Of a stretch of DNA of 45,747 nucleotides, positions 16,912 to 25,006 are shown one piece after another. A program made the position numbers and the translations under genes. Source of the stretch: Chloroflexota bacterium (GTDB lineage Bacteria; Chloroflexota; Limnocylindria; QHBO01); assembly GCA_013816405.1 (NCBI GenBank), contig JACDEL010000013.1, forward strand, positions 1-45,747. The letters run 5' to 3'. Position 1 is the first letter of the stretch. Every line of letters begins with the position of its first letter. A model generated the notes under the pieces. That model saw only the letters and a list, made by a program, of their open reading frames with translations, made no database searches and was not told the DNA's origin.

Positions 16912-18066
16912 ATGACCGACCGATTCGAGACGCTGGCCGTCCATGCCGGCGCGGAGCCCGACGAGATCAGCGGCGGCGTCTCGCCATCGATCCAGATGAG
17001 CGCGACCTTCCGACAGGACGCCGTGGGCAAGCCGCGCCGGGGCTACGAGTACGGGCGGAGCGGCAATCCGACGCGCCAGGCCCTCGAGGCCGCGATCGCG
17101 GAGCTGGAGGGCGGCACCCACGGGCTTGCCTATTCGTCCGGCCTGGCGGCGACGCAGAACCTGCTCTACCTGCTCGAGCCGGGGGATCGGCTGATCTTGT
17201 CGGACGACGCATACGGCGGAACCTGGAGGCTGGCCTCCAAGGTCTGGAGCCGATATGGGGTGCAGACCGATGCGGTTGACCTGGGCGACCTCGACGCGCT
17301 GGCCGCGGCGCTCAGCGGTACGCCCGCCCCGCGCATGGTCTGGGTCGAGACCCCGACCAACCCGCTCCTCAAGGTGGTCGACATCAACGCTGTCGCGCGG
17401 CTGGCCGCCTCCGCCGGCGCGATGACCGTCGTGGACAACACCTTCGCCACGCCGTTTCTCCAGCGCCCCCTGGAGCTGGGCGCGGACGTGGTCATGCATT
17501 CGGCGACCAAGTATCTGTCCGGGCACTCCGACGTGATCAGTGGCCTGCTGGCCACCGGTCGCGACGACCTGGAGGAGCGCCTGCGCTTCCACCAGAACGC
17601 CGCCGGTGCGGTCCCGTCTCCGTTCGACTGCTGGCTGGTGATGCGTGGCATGCGGACCGTTGCAGTGCGAATGGAGCGAGCGGCCGCTAACGCCGCGGCC
17701 ATCGCGGAATGGCTCGCCGGGCGAGCCGAGGTCTCGAAGGTGTACTACCCCGGCCTGGCCGATCACCCACAGCACGAGCTGGCAAAGCGGCAGATGCGCC
17801 TGCCGGGGGCGATGCTGAGCTTCGAGCTGGCTGCCGGCGAGCCCGCAGCCCGTCGCCTGGCGGAGGCGACCCGCCTCTTCACCCTCGCCGAGTCGCTTGG
17901 CGCGGTCGAGTCGCTGATCGAGCTGCCGGCGGCAATGACCCATCTCTCGGTCGCCGGGTCGCCGCTCGAGGTGCCGGCAGGGCTGGTGCGCCTATCGGTG
18001 GGGATCGAGGCGGTCGAGGACCTGCTCGCCGACCTGGAGGCGGCGCTGCAGGAAGCCTCGGCGTAA
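16912..18066 (+). CDS. Cystathionine gamma-lyase / gamma-synthase
   Basis: The 384-residue Cys/Met-metabolism PLP enzyme has the PLP lysine K200 in HSATKYLSGHSD, YGRSGNPTR near the N terminus and ETPTNPLLKVVDI. This family includes cystathionine gamma-lyases, gamma-synthases and O-acylhomoserine sulfhydrylases, which are hard to separate by eye. The nearby cystathionine beta-synthase makes the lyase role (cysteine plus 2-oxobutyrate) most likely. ATG 16912 lies 8 bp after mmsA. Confidence 0.92.
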   Translation: MTDRFETLAVHAGAEPDEISGGVSPSIQMSATFRQDAVGKPRRGYEYGRSGNPTRQALEAAIAELEGGTHGLAYSSGLAATQNLLYLLEPGDRLILSDDAYGGTWRLASKVWSRYGVQTDAVDLGDLDALAAALSGTPAPRMVWVETPTNPLLKVVDINAVARLAASAGAMTVVDNTFATPFLQRPLELGADVVMHSATKYLSGHSDVISGLLATGRDDLEERLRFHQNAAGAVPSPFDCWLVMRGMRTVAVRMERAAANAAAIAEWLAGRAEVSKVYYPGLADHPQHELAKRQMRLPGAMLSFELAAGEPAARRLAEATRLFTLAESLGAVESLIELPAAMTHLSVAGSPLEVPAGLVRLSVGIEAVEDLLADLEAALQEASA

Positions 18067-18068
18067 CG

Positions 18069-18608
18069 ATGCCCAACGAGCTCCCGCCGCAGCTCCCCGA
18101 GGACGGGCCCACCCGGCTGGTGGAGGGCAACGACGGTGAGCTGGTCGAGCGCCTTTCCAGCGGCACGGCGACGGTCCTGCTGGTGTGGCTGATCGGCGTC
18201 GGGGCGGGCAGCGCGCTGTTGGCGGCCTGGCTGCTCGCGGCGATCGTGCTGCAGCTGCGCCTGGGGACCGAGCACCTCTTCGGCGCGCCGGGACTCTACG
18301 TGTCGCTGTACGGGGCGACCGGCCCGACGGTCCTGTGGATGACCGGCCGGGCGCAGGGGCGGTCCCTGCGCTGGTTCATGCTGACCGCGGCCAAGATCGG
18401 GCTGGTGATGGCCGGGATCCTCGTCGGCGGCCTGCTGCTGGTGACGGTCGTGATGGGGGCGGCGCTGGGTCCCGGGGCGCTTCGCGTGACGATCGGCGTC
18501 CTCGGCTTCACGCTGGGGGTCTCGGTGGTATGGGCGCTCGCCACCTGGTCGGCGGATCGCTACATTGCCAGCGCTCGGGTCGTCTCCGAGGGCGATCAGA
18601 CCTCGTAG
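18069..18608 (+). CDS. Membrane protein of unknown function, four helices
   Basis: The 179-residue protein has a hydrophilic, acidic first 30 residues and four hydrophobic segments (about 34-57, 72-90, 102-127 and 136-158). I do not recognise a family. It starts 2 bp after the cystathionine gamma-lyase gene, so it is probably co-transcribed. Its 3' end overlaps the converging metallo-beta-lactamase gene by 13 bp. Confidence 0.8.
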   Translation: MPNELPPQLPEDGPTRLVEGNDGELVERLSSGTATVLLVWLIGVGAGSALLAAWLLAAIVLQLRLGTEHLFGAPGLYVSLYGATGPTVLWMTGRAQGRSLRWFMLTAAKIGLVMAGILVGGLLLVTVVMGAALGPGALRVTIGVLGFTLGVSVVWALATWSADRYIASARVVSEGDQTS

Positions 18609-19375
18609 CTGCGCAGAGGCTCCGCGACCTCGACCGAGCCCTCGAAGGCCGCCCGCGCCTCGGACAGCGCCCAGTCCGTGCCATCCGCGATCGGGATATG
18701 GGTCAGGATGAGCCTCTTGGCTCCTGCGTCGCGCGCCGTGGCGGCCGCCTCCGAGGGCAGCAGATGGCCACGGCCCTGTGGCTCCGGATCGTCCTCCTTG
18801 AGGGATCGCAGCGCGGCCTCGCACAGGAAGAGGTCGGCGCCATCGGCCAGGCGCGGGAGCGCGTCGCAGGGACCCGAGTCCGCTGAGTAGGTCAGGATGC
18901 GGTCAGGGTCCTCATCGGTCCCGGTGGCTGACACGCGGAAGCCCCAGGTGCGGACGTAGTGCTGCGTCTCCTCCGGCTCCAGGCGCAGGTTGCCGATCTC
19001 GATCGGGCGCGTGCCGTCGTGCTCCACGAAGGTGAAGCTCTTGTCGAAGAAGTTGGCGTAGCCCGCGCCCAGGGCCATCTCGGCCAGCTGGCCGGTGGAG
19101 CCGGGCGGCACGATCACGGTCAACCGATGCTTTGCGACGTCGATCCACGGGTAACTGTAGCGAAGCGTGATTAGGTCGAGGCAGTGGTCGGTATGCATGT
19201 GGCTGATCACCACCGCATCCAGCTCGTCGGGCGTGTTGCGACGGAGCAGCTGGGCCACCACGCCAGGGCCGACGTCCATCAGGATGCGCGACCCGCCACC
19301 CTCGATCAGGTAGCCGGCGCATGCCTCGCCCGGATTCGGCCGCGCGGGGCTGCGCCCCAACACTGTCAACCGCAT
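18596..19375 (-). CDS. Metallo-beta-lactamase fold hydrolase, RNase Z-like
   Basis: The 259-residue protein has the MBL motif SHMHTDHCLD, giving metal His and Asp, plus GPGVVAQL and a C-terminal ILTHIPI that supplies a further His. The overall layout resembles RNase Z/arylsulfatase-like MBL proteins, but the exact substrate is unknown; phosphodiester cleavage or a small-ester hydrolase role is possible. It begins 10 bp after gltA and is probably in the mdh-gltA operon. It overlaps the converging membrane-protein gene by 13 bp. Confidence 0.88.
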   Translation of the reverse strand: MRLTVLGRSPARPNPGEACAGYLIEGGGSRILMDVGPGVVAQLLRRNTPDELDAVVISHMHTDHCLDLITLRYSYPWIDVAKHRLTVIVPPGSTGQLAEMALGAGYANFFDKSFTFVEHDGTRPIEIGNLRLEPEETQHYVRTWGFRVSATGTDEDPDRILTYSADSGPCDALPRLADGADLFLCEAALRSLKEDDPEPQGRGHLLPSEAAATARDAGAKRLILTHIPIADGTDWALSEARAAFEGSVEVAEPLRSYEV

Positions 19376-19385
19376 CTACGAGGCC

Positions 19386-20693
19386 TCAGCGCTGCTCGAG
19401 GGACAAATAGTCGCGCGCGCCTGCGCCGACGTATACCTGGCGAGGGCGACCGACCCTGGTCGCCGGGTCCGCGATCATCTCTCGCCAATGCGCGATCCAG
19501 CCCGGCATGCGGCCGATCGCGAACATGGCGGTGAACATGGAGTTCGGGAAGCCGATGGCCCGATAGATCAGTCCCGAATAGAAGTCGACGTTCGGGTACA
19601 GCTTGCGCTCGATGAAGTACTCGTCGTTGAGCGCCACCTCCGCGAGGCGCTGCGCGATCTCGAAGAGTGGGTCGTCGCGACCCAGCGCGTGCAGCACCCG
19701 ATCGGCGGCGGCCTTGATGATCTTGGCCCGCGGGTCGAAGTTGTGGTACACCGGGTGCCCGAAGCCCATCAGCCGGAAGCCATCCTTCTTGTCCTTGGCC
19801 TTGGCCACGTACCTGGCCACGTCGCCGCCGTCTGCCGCGATCTGCTCGAGCATCTCGATCGCCGCCTGGTTGGCGCCGCCATGGAGTGGCCCCCACAGGG
19901 CGTCCAGCCCGGCGCTGATCGACGCGAACAGGTTGGCGTGGCTGGACCCGACCATGCGAACGGTCGAGGTGGAGCAGTTCTGCTCGTGATCGGCGTGGAG
20001 CACCAGCAGCAGGTCGAGCGCCTCGGCCACCACCGGGTCCACCTCGTACGGCTCGGCCGGCACGCTGAACATCATGTTCAGGAAGTTGGCCGCATAGGGA
20101 AGCTCGTTCCGCGGGTACACGTACGGCTGCCCGATGCTCTTCTTGTAGGCCCAGGCCGCGATCGTCGGCATCTTGGCCAGGAGCCGATGGGTGCTGATCT
20201 CGACGTGGTCGGGTTTGAACGGGTCGTGGCTGTCCTGGTAGAAGGTCGAGAGCGCCGAGGCCCCCGCCGACAGGACCGCCATGGGATGCGCGTTCTTCGG
20301 GAAGCTGTCGAAGAACCGGCGCATCTCCTCGTGGATCAGGGAGTGGCGGGTGATGCTGTCGACGAAGGGGTCGAGCTGGGCCGTGGTGGGCAGCTCGCCG
20401 TAGATCAGGAGGTAGGCTACCTCCAGGAACGTGCTCTTCTCGGCGAGCTGCTCGATCGGGTAGCCCCGGTAGCGGAGGATCCCCTCGTCGCCGTCGAGGT
20501 AGGTGATCGCGCTCGCGCACGAGCCGGTGTTGCGGTAGCCGTTGTCAAGGGTGACGACCCCTGTCTGGGCTCGAAGGTCACCTATGTCGATCCCGTCGTC
20601 ACCGGCAGTGCCACGAACGACCGGGAGCTTGGCGCTCTGCCCGGCCACTGTGATGGTGGCGGTGTCTGCGACCGCCAGCGTCGCCTTCGTCAT
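19386..20693 (-). CDS. gltA: Citrate synthase
   Basis: The 435-residue protein is a type I-like citrate synthase, condensing oxaloacetate and acetyl-CoA in the TCA cycle. Active-site regions are clear: [21 protein letters not shown] with catalytic His, [10 protein letters not shown] with catalytic His and VDFYSGLIY with catalytic Asp. A 40-residue N-terminal extension precedes [29 protein letters not shown]. The start ATG overlaps the mdh stop (ATGA, 20690-20693), so malate dehydrogenase and citrate synthase, two successive TCA steps, are translationally coupled. Confidence 0.97.
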   Translation of the reverse strand: MTKATLAVADTATITVAGQSAKLPVVRGTAGDDGIDIGDLRAQTGVVTLDNGYRNTGSCASAITYLDGDEGILRYRGYPIEQLAEKSTFLEVAYLLIYGELPTTAQLDPFVDSITRHSLIHEEMRRFFDSFPKNAHPMAVLSAGASALSTFYQDSHDPFKPDHVEISTHRLLAKMPTIAAWAYKKSIGQPYVYPRNELPYAANFLNMMFSVPAEPYEVDPVVAEALDLLLVLHADHEQNCSTSTVRMVGSSHANLFASISAGLDALWGPLHGGANQAAIEMLEQIAADGGDVARYVAKAKDKKDGFRLMGFGHPVYHNFDPRAKIIKAAADRVLHALGRDDPLFEIAQRLAEVALNDEYFIERKLYPNVDFYSGLIYRAIGFPNSMFTAMFAIGRMPGWIAHWREMIADPATRVGRPRQVYVGAGARDYLSLEQR

Positions 20694-21679
20694 CCGACCA
20701 GCTCCATGACGGCCTCACGCTCCTCGATCAGCTCGGCCAGCGTCGCGTCGACCCTGGCCTGTGCCCATGCATTGTGGACGATCCCGGACTCGATCTCGAC
20801 GGTGCCGGGCGCGGTCGCCCGCAGCGGATAGCCGAAGACGATTCCCTCGGGAACGCCGTACCCGCCATCCGCGGGCGCCGGGATCGCCGAGCTGAAGATC
20901 TCGCCGGTCGGTTGAGTGATGTTCCGCACGGTGTCGATCACGGCGTTGGCCGCGCTGGCGGCGCTGGACTGGCCACGCGCCGCGATGATCGCAGCACCCC
21001 GCTCCTGCACCGTGCTGATGAACTCGCCCTGCAGCCAGCCCTCGTCGTCGATGACTTCCTCGGCGGGCCGATCACCGATGCGGGCGTGATAGAAGTCGGG
21101 GAACTGGGTCGACGAGTGGTTGCCCCAGACGGCGAGGTCGGTCACCGACTCGACCGCCACGCCCGCTCGCGCAGCCAGCTGGGAGCGGCCGCGGTTCTCG
21201 TCGAGCATGGTCATCGCGAACCACCGATCAGTCGGGATCTCCGGCGCGTTTGCGGCGGCGATCAGGCAGTTCGTGTTGCACGGATTGCCGACCACCAGCG
21301 TGCGCACGTCCGTGGCGGCGTTGCGCGCGATCGCCCTGCCCTGTGCCGAGAAGATGCCGCCGTTGATGGTCAGCAGGTCCTTGCGCTCCATCCCCGCCTT
21401 GCGCGGGACGGCCCCCACCAGCAGGGCCCAGTTGACCCCCGCGAACGCCTCGTCGGCGCTCGAGGTCCGCACCATGCGTCGCAGCAGTGGAAAGGCGCAG
21501 TCCTCGAGTTCCATGGCCACTCCCTCGAGGGCTGGCAGGGCAGCCTCGAGCTCGAGAAGATGGAGGTCGACGGTCGTGCGCGGGCCGAACATCTGGCCGG
21601 AGGCGATCCGGAAGAGGAGGGCGTAGCCGATCTGTCCGGCGGCGCCGGTGACGGCCACCTTCACGTGCGAGTCGGGCAT
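20690..21679 (-). CDS. mdh: Malate dehydrogenase, cytosolic-type
   Basis: The 329-residue protein has the NAD fold motif [23 protein letters not shown], substrate Arg in [24 protein letters not shown] and the catalytic His in [12 protein letters not shown]. This is the group 1 MDH found in Actinobacteria, Thermus and eukaryotic cytosol. ATG 21679 is favoured over the upstream ATG 21724 because TAGACT lies 8 nt before it and homology begins there. It oxidises malate to oxaloacetate, the substrate of the following gltA. Confidence 0.96.
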   Translation of the reverse strand: MPDSHVKVAVTGAAGQIGYALLFRIASGQMFGPRTTVDLHLLELEAALPALEGVAMELEDCAFPLLRRMVRTSSADEAFAGVNWALLVGAVPRKAGMERKDLLTINGGIFSAQGRAIARNAATDVRTLVVGNPCNTNCLIAAANAPEIPTDRWFAMTMLDENRGRSQLAARAGVAVESVTDLAVWGNHSSTQFPDFYHARIGDRPAEEVIDDEGWLQGEFISTVQERGAAIIAARGQSSAASAANAVIDTVRNITQPTGEIFSSAIPAPADGGYGVPEGIVFGYPLRATAPGTVEIESGIVHNAWAQARVDATLAELIEEREAVMELVG

Positions 21680-21687
21680 CACGATCG

Positions 21688-21693
21688 AGTCTA
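21688..21693 (-). promoter_or_regulatory. -10-like element of mdh-gltA
   Basis: TAGACT on the minus strand ends 8 nt before ATG 21679 and supports that start and a leaderless mRNA. Confidence 0.55.
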
Positions 21694-21730
21694 GCGCAGC
21701 GCCCCATCGCCGGGTCTGCGGCAACCAGGC

Positions 21731-22147
21731 TCAGGTGGCGGCGATGAAGGCGTGAACCTGGGTTGCCAGCTCGTCACGCACGCGGCGAAACTCGACGAGC
21801 CGCTGCTCATCGGTGCCGGTCGCGGCCGATGGATCGTCGAACGACCAGCGGAGGACGACCTTCGCCCCAGGGACGTAGGGACACGCCTCGCAGGCCTCCT
21901 CGCAAACGGGGATCAGCCAGTCCCACGGCTGGCCCATGAACCGCTCGATCGTCTTGGAGGCGTGGCCGCTGATGTCGATCCCAAGCTCCGCCATGGCCGC
22001 GATCGCCTCGGGGCGAACTCCGGTCGCCTCGGTCCCGCCGCTGGCGACCTCGAATCGGTCGCCGGCCCACGCCCGCAGCATTCCCTCCGCCATCTGCGAG
22101 CGGGCCGAGTTGTGGGTGCATACGAAGAGCACACGGCGCCTGTTCAT
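21731..22147 (-). CDS. arsC: Arsenate reductase / low-molecular-weight phosphatase family protein
   Basis: The 138-residue protein begins with the P-loop C10-THNSA-R16-S of LMW phosphatases. Cys82, Cys86 and Cys89 (VCEEACEACPYVPG) match the position of the redox cysteines (82 and 89) in thioredoxin-coupled ArsC of Bacillus/Staphylococcus type, so arsenate reductase is the best call. No other arsenic genes are nearby, so a general phosphatase role remains possible. ATG 22147 is preceded by TACGCT 6 nt upstream. The gene ends 37 bp before mdh's alternative start region. Confidence 0.87.
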   Translation of the reverse strand: MNRRRVLFVCTHNSARSQMAEGMLRAWAGDRFEVASGGTEATGVRPEAIAAMAELGIDISGHASKTIERFMGQPWDWLIPVCEEACEACPYVPGAKVVLRWSFDDPSAATGTDEQRLVEFRRVRDELATQVHAFIAAT

Positions 22148-22153
22148 AAGGTC

Positions 22154-22159
22154 AGCGTA
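22154..22159 (-). promoter_or_regulatory. -10-like element of arsC
   Basis: TACGCT on the minus strand ends 6 nt before ATG 22147, the leaderless spacing. Confidence 0.45.
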
Positions 22160-22261
22160 GCGGGGGACTCGGGGATCGTCTGTGGACAAGTTGTGAAAGA
22201 TCCCTGAAGTTCGGGGATAAGTGGGATTGCCAGCACCTCGCACCGGCGCCTATTCTCTGGT

Positions 22262-22329
22262 TGTCCCGAAGGGGCAGCCAAGGGCACCCGAGATTGCATC
22301 AACGGACCGGCGGCGGTTCCTTCGGGACA
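22262..22329 (-). repeat. Long-range inverted repeat just downstream of upp
   Basis: TGTCCCGAAGG (22262-22272) and CCTTCGGGACA (22319-22329) are perfect 11-bp inverted arms separated by 46 bases, 20 bp past the upp stop. In the upp transcript they would form a stem with a large loop. There is no U-tract after it, so it may be a 3' stabilising hairpin, a weak terminator or a regulator site for arsC. The rest of 22160-22348 shows no gene. Confidence 0.45.
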
Positions 22330-22348
22330 TTTCGTTGCCCGGATGCGG

Positions 22349-23080
22349 TCACGGCTCGCCGGCCAGGTTGCGCTGCAGCCGCCTCACTACCTCCGCGGTC
22401 TCGTCGTCGGGATCGTGGCCCGGCTCGGACGACGGGCCCGCGAAGGTCCCGAACTGCCGGTCCCCGGCATCGCCCAGCCCCGGGACGATGTACCCCCGTT
22501 CATTGAGCGCCCGATCGACGGCCGCCACGTGGATGTCGACATCCGGGTGCGCGGCCGAGAGCGTGGCCACCCCCTCCGGCGCGGCGATCAGCGAGATCTG
22601 CTTGAGGCGGGCCGCACCCCACTGCTTGAGGATGTCGACCGTGGCGGACGACGAGCCACCTGTCGCCAGCATCGGGTCCAGGATGAGGCAGACCTGCACC
22701 GTTGCCGCGTCGGGCAGCTTGTTGTAGTACTCGACGGGCTTGAGGGTGCGCTCATCGCGATACAGGCCGATGTGCCACACCTCGGCGCTCGGCATCAGCT
22801 CGAGCATCGCATCCACCATCCCCAGCCCCGCTCGCAGCACGGGGATCAGCCCGACCTTCGGCTCGAGCTCGGCGCCAGCCATCGGCTCCAGCGGCGTTTC
22901 GACGGTGATCGGCTGGGTGGTCAGGTCGGCCATCGCCTCGTAGCCGAGCAGCCATGAGAGCTCCCGAACGAGCTCACGGAACTTCTTTGGCTCGGTGCTT
23001 CGATCGCGCAGCAGCGCAAGCTTGTGCGCAACCAGCGGATGCTGCGAAACATGCAGATTCGGGAAGCGGGGGGCATCCAT
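22349..23080 (-). CDS. upp: Uracil phosphoribosyltransferase
   Basis: The 243-residue protein converts uracil and PRPP to UMP in pyrimidine salvage. It has the PRPP loop [30 protein letters not shown] and the uracil-binding end [17 protein letters not shown]. It is about 30 residues longer than usual because of an acidic C-terminal tail after that motif. ATG 23080 is preceded by TAGAAT 7 nt upstream, pointing to a leaderless transcript. It is divergent from the bactofilin gene. Confidence 0.96.
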   Translation of the reverse strand: MDAPRFPNLHVSQHPLVAHKLALLRDRSTEPKKFRELVRELSWLLGYEAMADLTTQPITVETPLEPMAGAELEPKVGLIPVLRAGLGMVDAMLELMPSAEVWHIGLYRDERTLKPVEYYNKLPDAATVQVCLILDPMLATGGSSSATVDILKQWGAARLKQISLIAAPEGVATLSAAHPDVDIHVAAVDRALNERGYIVPGLGDAGDRQFGTFAGPSSEPGHDPDDETAEVVRRLQRNLAGEP

Positions 23081-23087
23081 CGGGCGA

Positions 23088-23093
23088 ATTCTA
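23088..23093 (-). promoter_or_regulatory. -10-like element of upp
   Basis: TAGAAT on the minus strand ends 7 nt before ATG 23080. Confidence 0.55.
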
Positions 23094-23216
23094 TGCGGAC
23101 CCTGGATTGCCCACTACCTCGATTTCCCTTTGACTGCTAGGCTATCCGTCCTTGAGCCGATACGTCGCACCTGTGCCGGCACGTTGTGCTAGGCGACGCT
23201 GAGGAAGGAGCCAGCT

Positions 23217-23861
23217 GTGGTCTTCGGAACCAAGCGAGACACCAAGGCCGACCCTGGCCTCCGAGAGGACGTAGTCGGCAACCTGTATCCCGATAGCTTT
23301 CCCGATGAGGCAGAGATGACGCCCAATCCGATGGAGTTCCGCCGGCCCGATGCGGGCAACGAGAGCGTCATCGATCCCCACGCCCGCTTCAACGGCAAGT
23401 ACGTCTCGGACCGCGACCTGCGGATCGAGGGTGAGGCGAGTGGTGAGATCGAGTGCTCTGGCACCCTGATCATCAGCCCGCAGGCCAAGGTCCGCAGCTC
23501 GATCACCGCCGCGAACGTGATCATCAACGGCGACTACGAGGGAGACGTCGACTGTGGGGGCCGCTTCGAGATCGGCTCGACCGGCCGGGTCAAGGGCAAG
23601 GTCAAGGCCCAGGTCCTCGTCGTGAAGGAGGGCGCCCACTTCGAGGGCGCCGTGATGATGACGCCCGAGGGCCGCGCCACCTTGAACGCGCCCGCGCCGG
23701 CAGCCGCCAGCGCACCCGCCAAGGGCGCAGGCAACGCACAGCCCGCCGCCCAGTCGGCGGCGGCGTCACAGGGCCAGGGAGGCATCTTCAACAAGGAGCG
23801 CGAGGCTCAGTCAGCGCCCGACCGGGCCGCCTCGGGCACCGGCACCGGCAGCAACTCCTGA
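23217..23861 (+). CDS. Bactofilin family protein
   Basis: The 214-residue protein has a central bactofilin beta-helix (about 50-150) with regular repeats such as GEIECSGTLIISPQAKVRSSI and GDYEGDVDCGGRFEIGSTGRVKGKVKA. Bactofilins polymerise into filaments that scaffold cell-shape or envelope proteins. The flanks are disordered, with an Ala/Gln-rich C terminus. GTG 23217 follows a good ribosome-binding site, GAGGAAGGAG, 6-7 nt upstream, so this gene has a normal leader; TAGGCT at 23138-23143 is a possible -10. The downstream asparaginase starts 20 bp later. Confidence 0.9.
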   Translation: MVFGTKRDTKADPGLREDVVGNLYPDSFPDEAEMTPNPMEFRRPDAGNESVIDPHARFNGKYVSDRDLRIEGEASGEIECSGTLIISPQAKVRSSITAANVIINGDYEGDVDCGGRFEIGSTGRVKGKVKAQVLVVKEGAHFEGAVMMTPEGRATLNAPAPAAASAPAKGAGNAQPAAQSAAASQGQGGIFNKEREAQSAPDRAASGTGTGSNS

Positions 23862-23881
23862 CCCGATAGGTCGCGCGCCGG

Positions 23882-24925
23882 GTGGCCCGCCTCCTGGTCG
23901 AGGTCACTCGCGGCGACAGGGTCGAGTCGCGCCATCGCGGCTCCATCGCCGTCGTCTCCTCGTCGGGGGAGCTCTCATCGTCGTTCGGTGACGCGGACGA
24001 GTTCGCCTTCATCCGGTCCTCCGCCAAGCCGTTCCAGCTGGCTCCCTTCGTCGCTTCGGGCCGATTCGACGCCTACGACTTCCCGAACCCCACCGAATCG
24101 CTGGCGATCATGGCCGCCTCGCATTCCGGAGAGGACCGCCACGTGCGGACTGTGCAGGCTGTCCTGCGCGCCGGTGGACTGACCCGCGACGTGCTCGCCT
24201 GCGGCGTTCACCCGCCGTTCGACACGGAGACGGCCCAGCGCCTGATCCGCGACGGCGAGCCACTGACACCGCTGCGCCACAATTGCTCGGGCAAGCACGC
24301 CGCCATGGCGCTCCACGCCAAGGCCGTCGGCTGGCCGATCGAGACCTACTGGCAGCCCGACCACCCGGTGCAGCAGCTGGCGCTCGACATGGTCGCCCTG
24401 ATGAGCGGCATCGCCCGGTCCGAGATCGTTACGGCCACCGACGGCTGCGGCGTCATGTCGTTCGGGTTGCCACTCCGCGGCCTGGCGCTGGCGTTCGCCC
24501 GCCTCGCGGATCCCTCGTCCGTCCCGGACCCGGAGATGCGGAGCGCGTTCGAGCGGATCCGCGACGCGATGATGGCCCATCCCGAGCTCGTGGCAGGGGA
24601 GCGCCGGCGGCTGGATACGGCGCTGATGCGGGCCGCTCCCGCTCGCCTCGTGGCCAAGGCCGGCGCGGAGGGGGTCCAGGCAGTGGGCGTGCTGGCCGGA
24701 TTCGACGCATCGAGCACGGCAGCTGGGCTCGCCCTGAAGATCGAGGACGGCGATTCGTCGAACCGGGCGCGCAACGTGGCCACGTGCGCCGCACTGCGCC
24801 GGCTCGGCGTGCTTGACGATCAGGCTCTCGAGCGCGTGGCTGAGTACGCCTCGCCGCCGGTCCTCGATCCGCGCGGCATGCCCGCGGGCACCATGCGGTC
24901 CGTCTTCGAGCTCGCGACCGCATAG
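23882..24925 (+). CDS. L-asparaginase II family protein (Rhizobium etli type)
   Basis: The 347-residue protein matches the asparaginase II family related to Rhizobium etli thermolabile asparaginase, not the Escherichia coli type. Conserved blocks are IRSSAKPFQ, ASHSGE, HNCSGKHAAMA and TDGCGVMSF, which hold the Ser-Lys dyads and the zinc-linked Cys/His set of that family. It would hydrolyse asparagine in the cytosol. GTG 23882 starts the conserved ARLLVEVTRGDRVESRHRG region. It lies 20 bp after the bactofilin gene. Confidence 0.93.
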   Translation: MARLLVEVTRGDRVESRHRGSIAVVSSSGELSSSFGDADEFAFIRSSAKPFQLAPFVASGRFDAYDFPNPTESLAIMAASHSGEDRHVRTVQAVLRAGGLTRDVLACGVHPPFDTETAQRLIRDGEPLTPLRHNCSGKHAAMALHAKAVGWPIETYWQPDHPVQQLALDMVALMSGIARSEIVTATDGCGVMSFGLPLRGLALAFARLADPSSVPDPEMRSAFERIRDAMMAHPELVAGERRRLDTALMRAAPARLVAKAGAEGVQAVGVLAGFDASSTAAGLALKIEDGDSSNRARNVATCAALRRLGVLDDQALERVAEYASPPVLDPRGMPAGTMRSVFELATA

Positions 24926-25006
24926 CCGCGGCGTCGCATCTGGGCGGCGAATTCAGGCGGCAGGGGCAGGACCTGCGTCCCATCGCTCTTTTCACCAATT
25001 CGGAAT

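Noticed and set aside
19488-20831. A 447-codon plus-strand frame opposite gltA
   Set aside because: It is antisense to a clear citrate synthase, with a composition typical of a shadow frame and no recognisable motif.
22181-22189. TGTGGACAA, a DnaA-box-like 9-mer near arsC
   Set aside because: It is single, with one mismatch to the classical box, and there is no cluster of boxes, AT-rich stretch, dnaA or dnaN nearby.
24926-25006. Possible c-di-GMP riboswitch before the diguanylate cyclase
   Set aside because: No GEMM-like conserved segments or paired hairpins could be found in the 81-bp gap.
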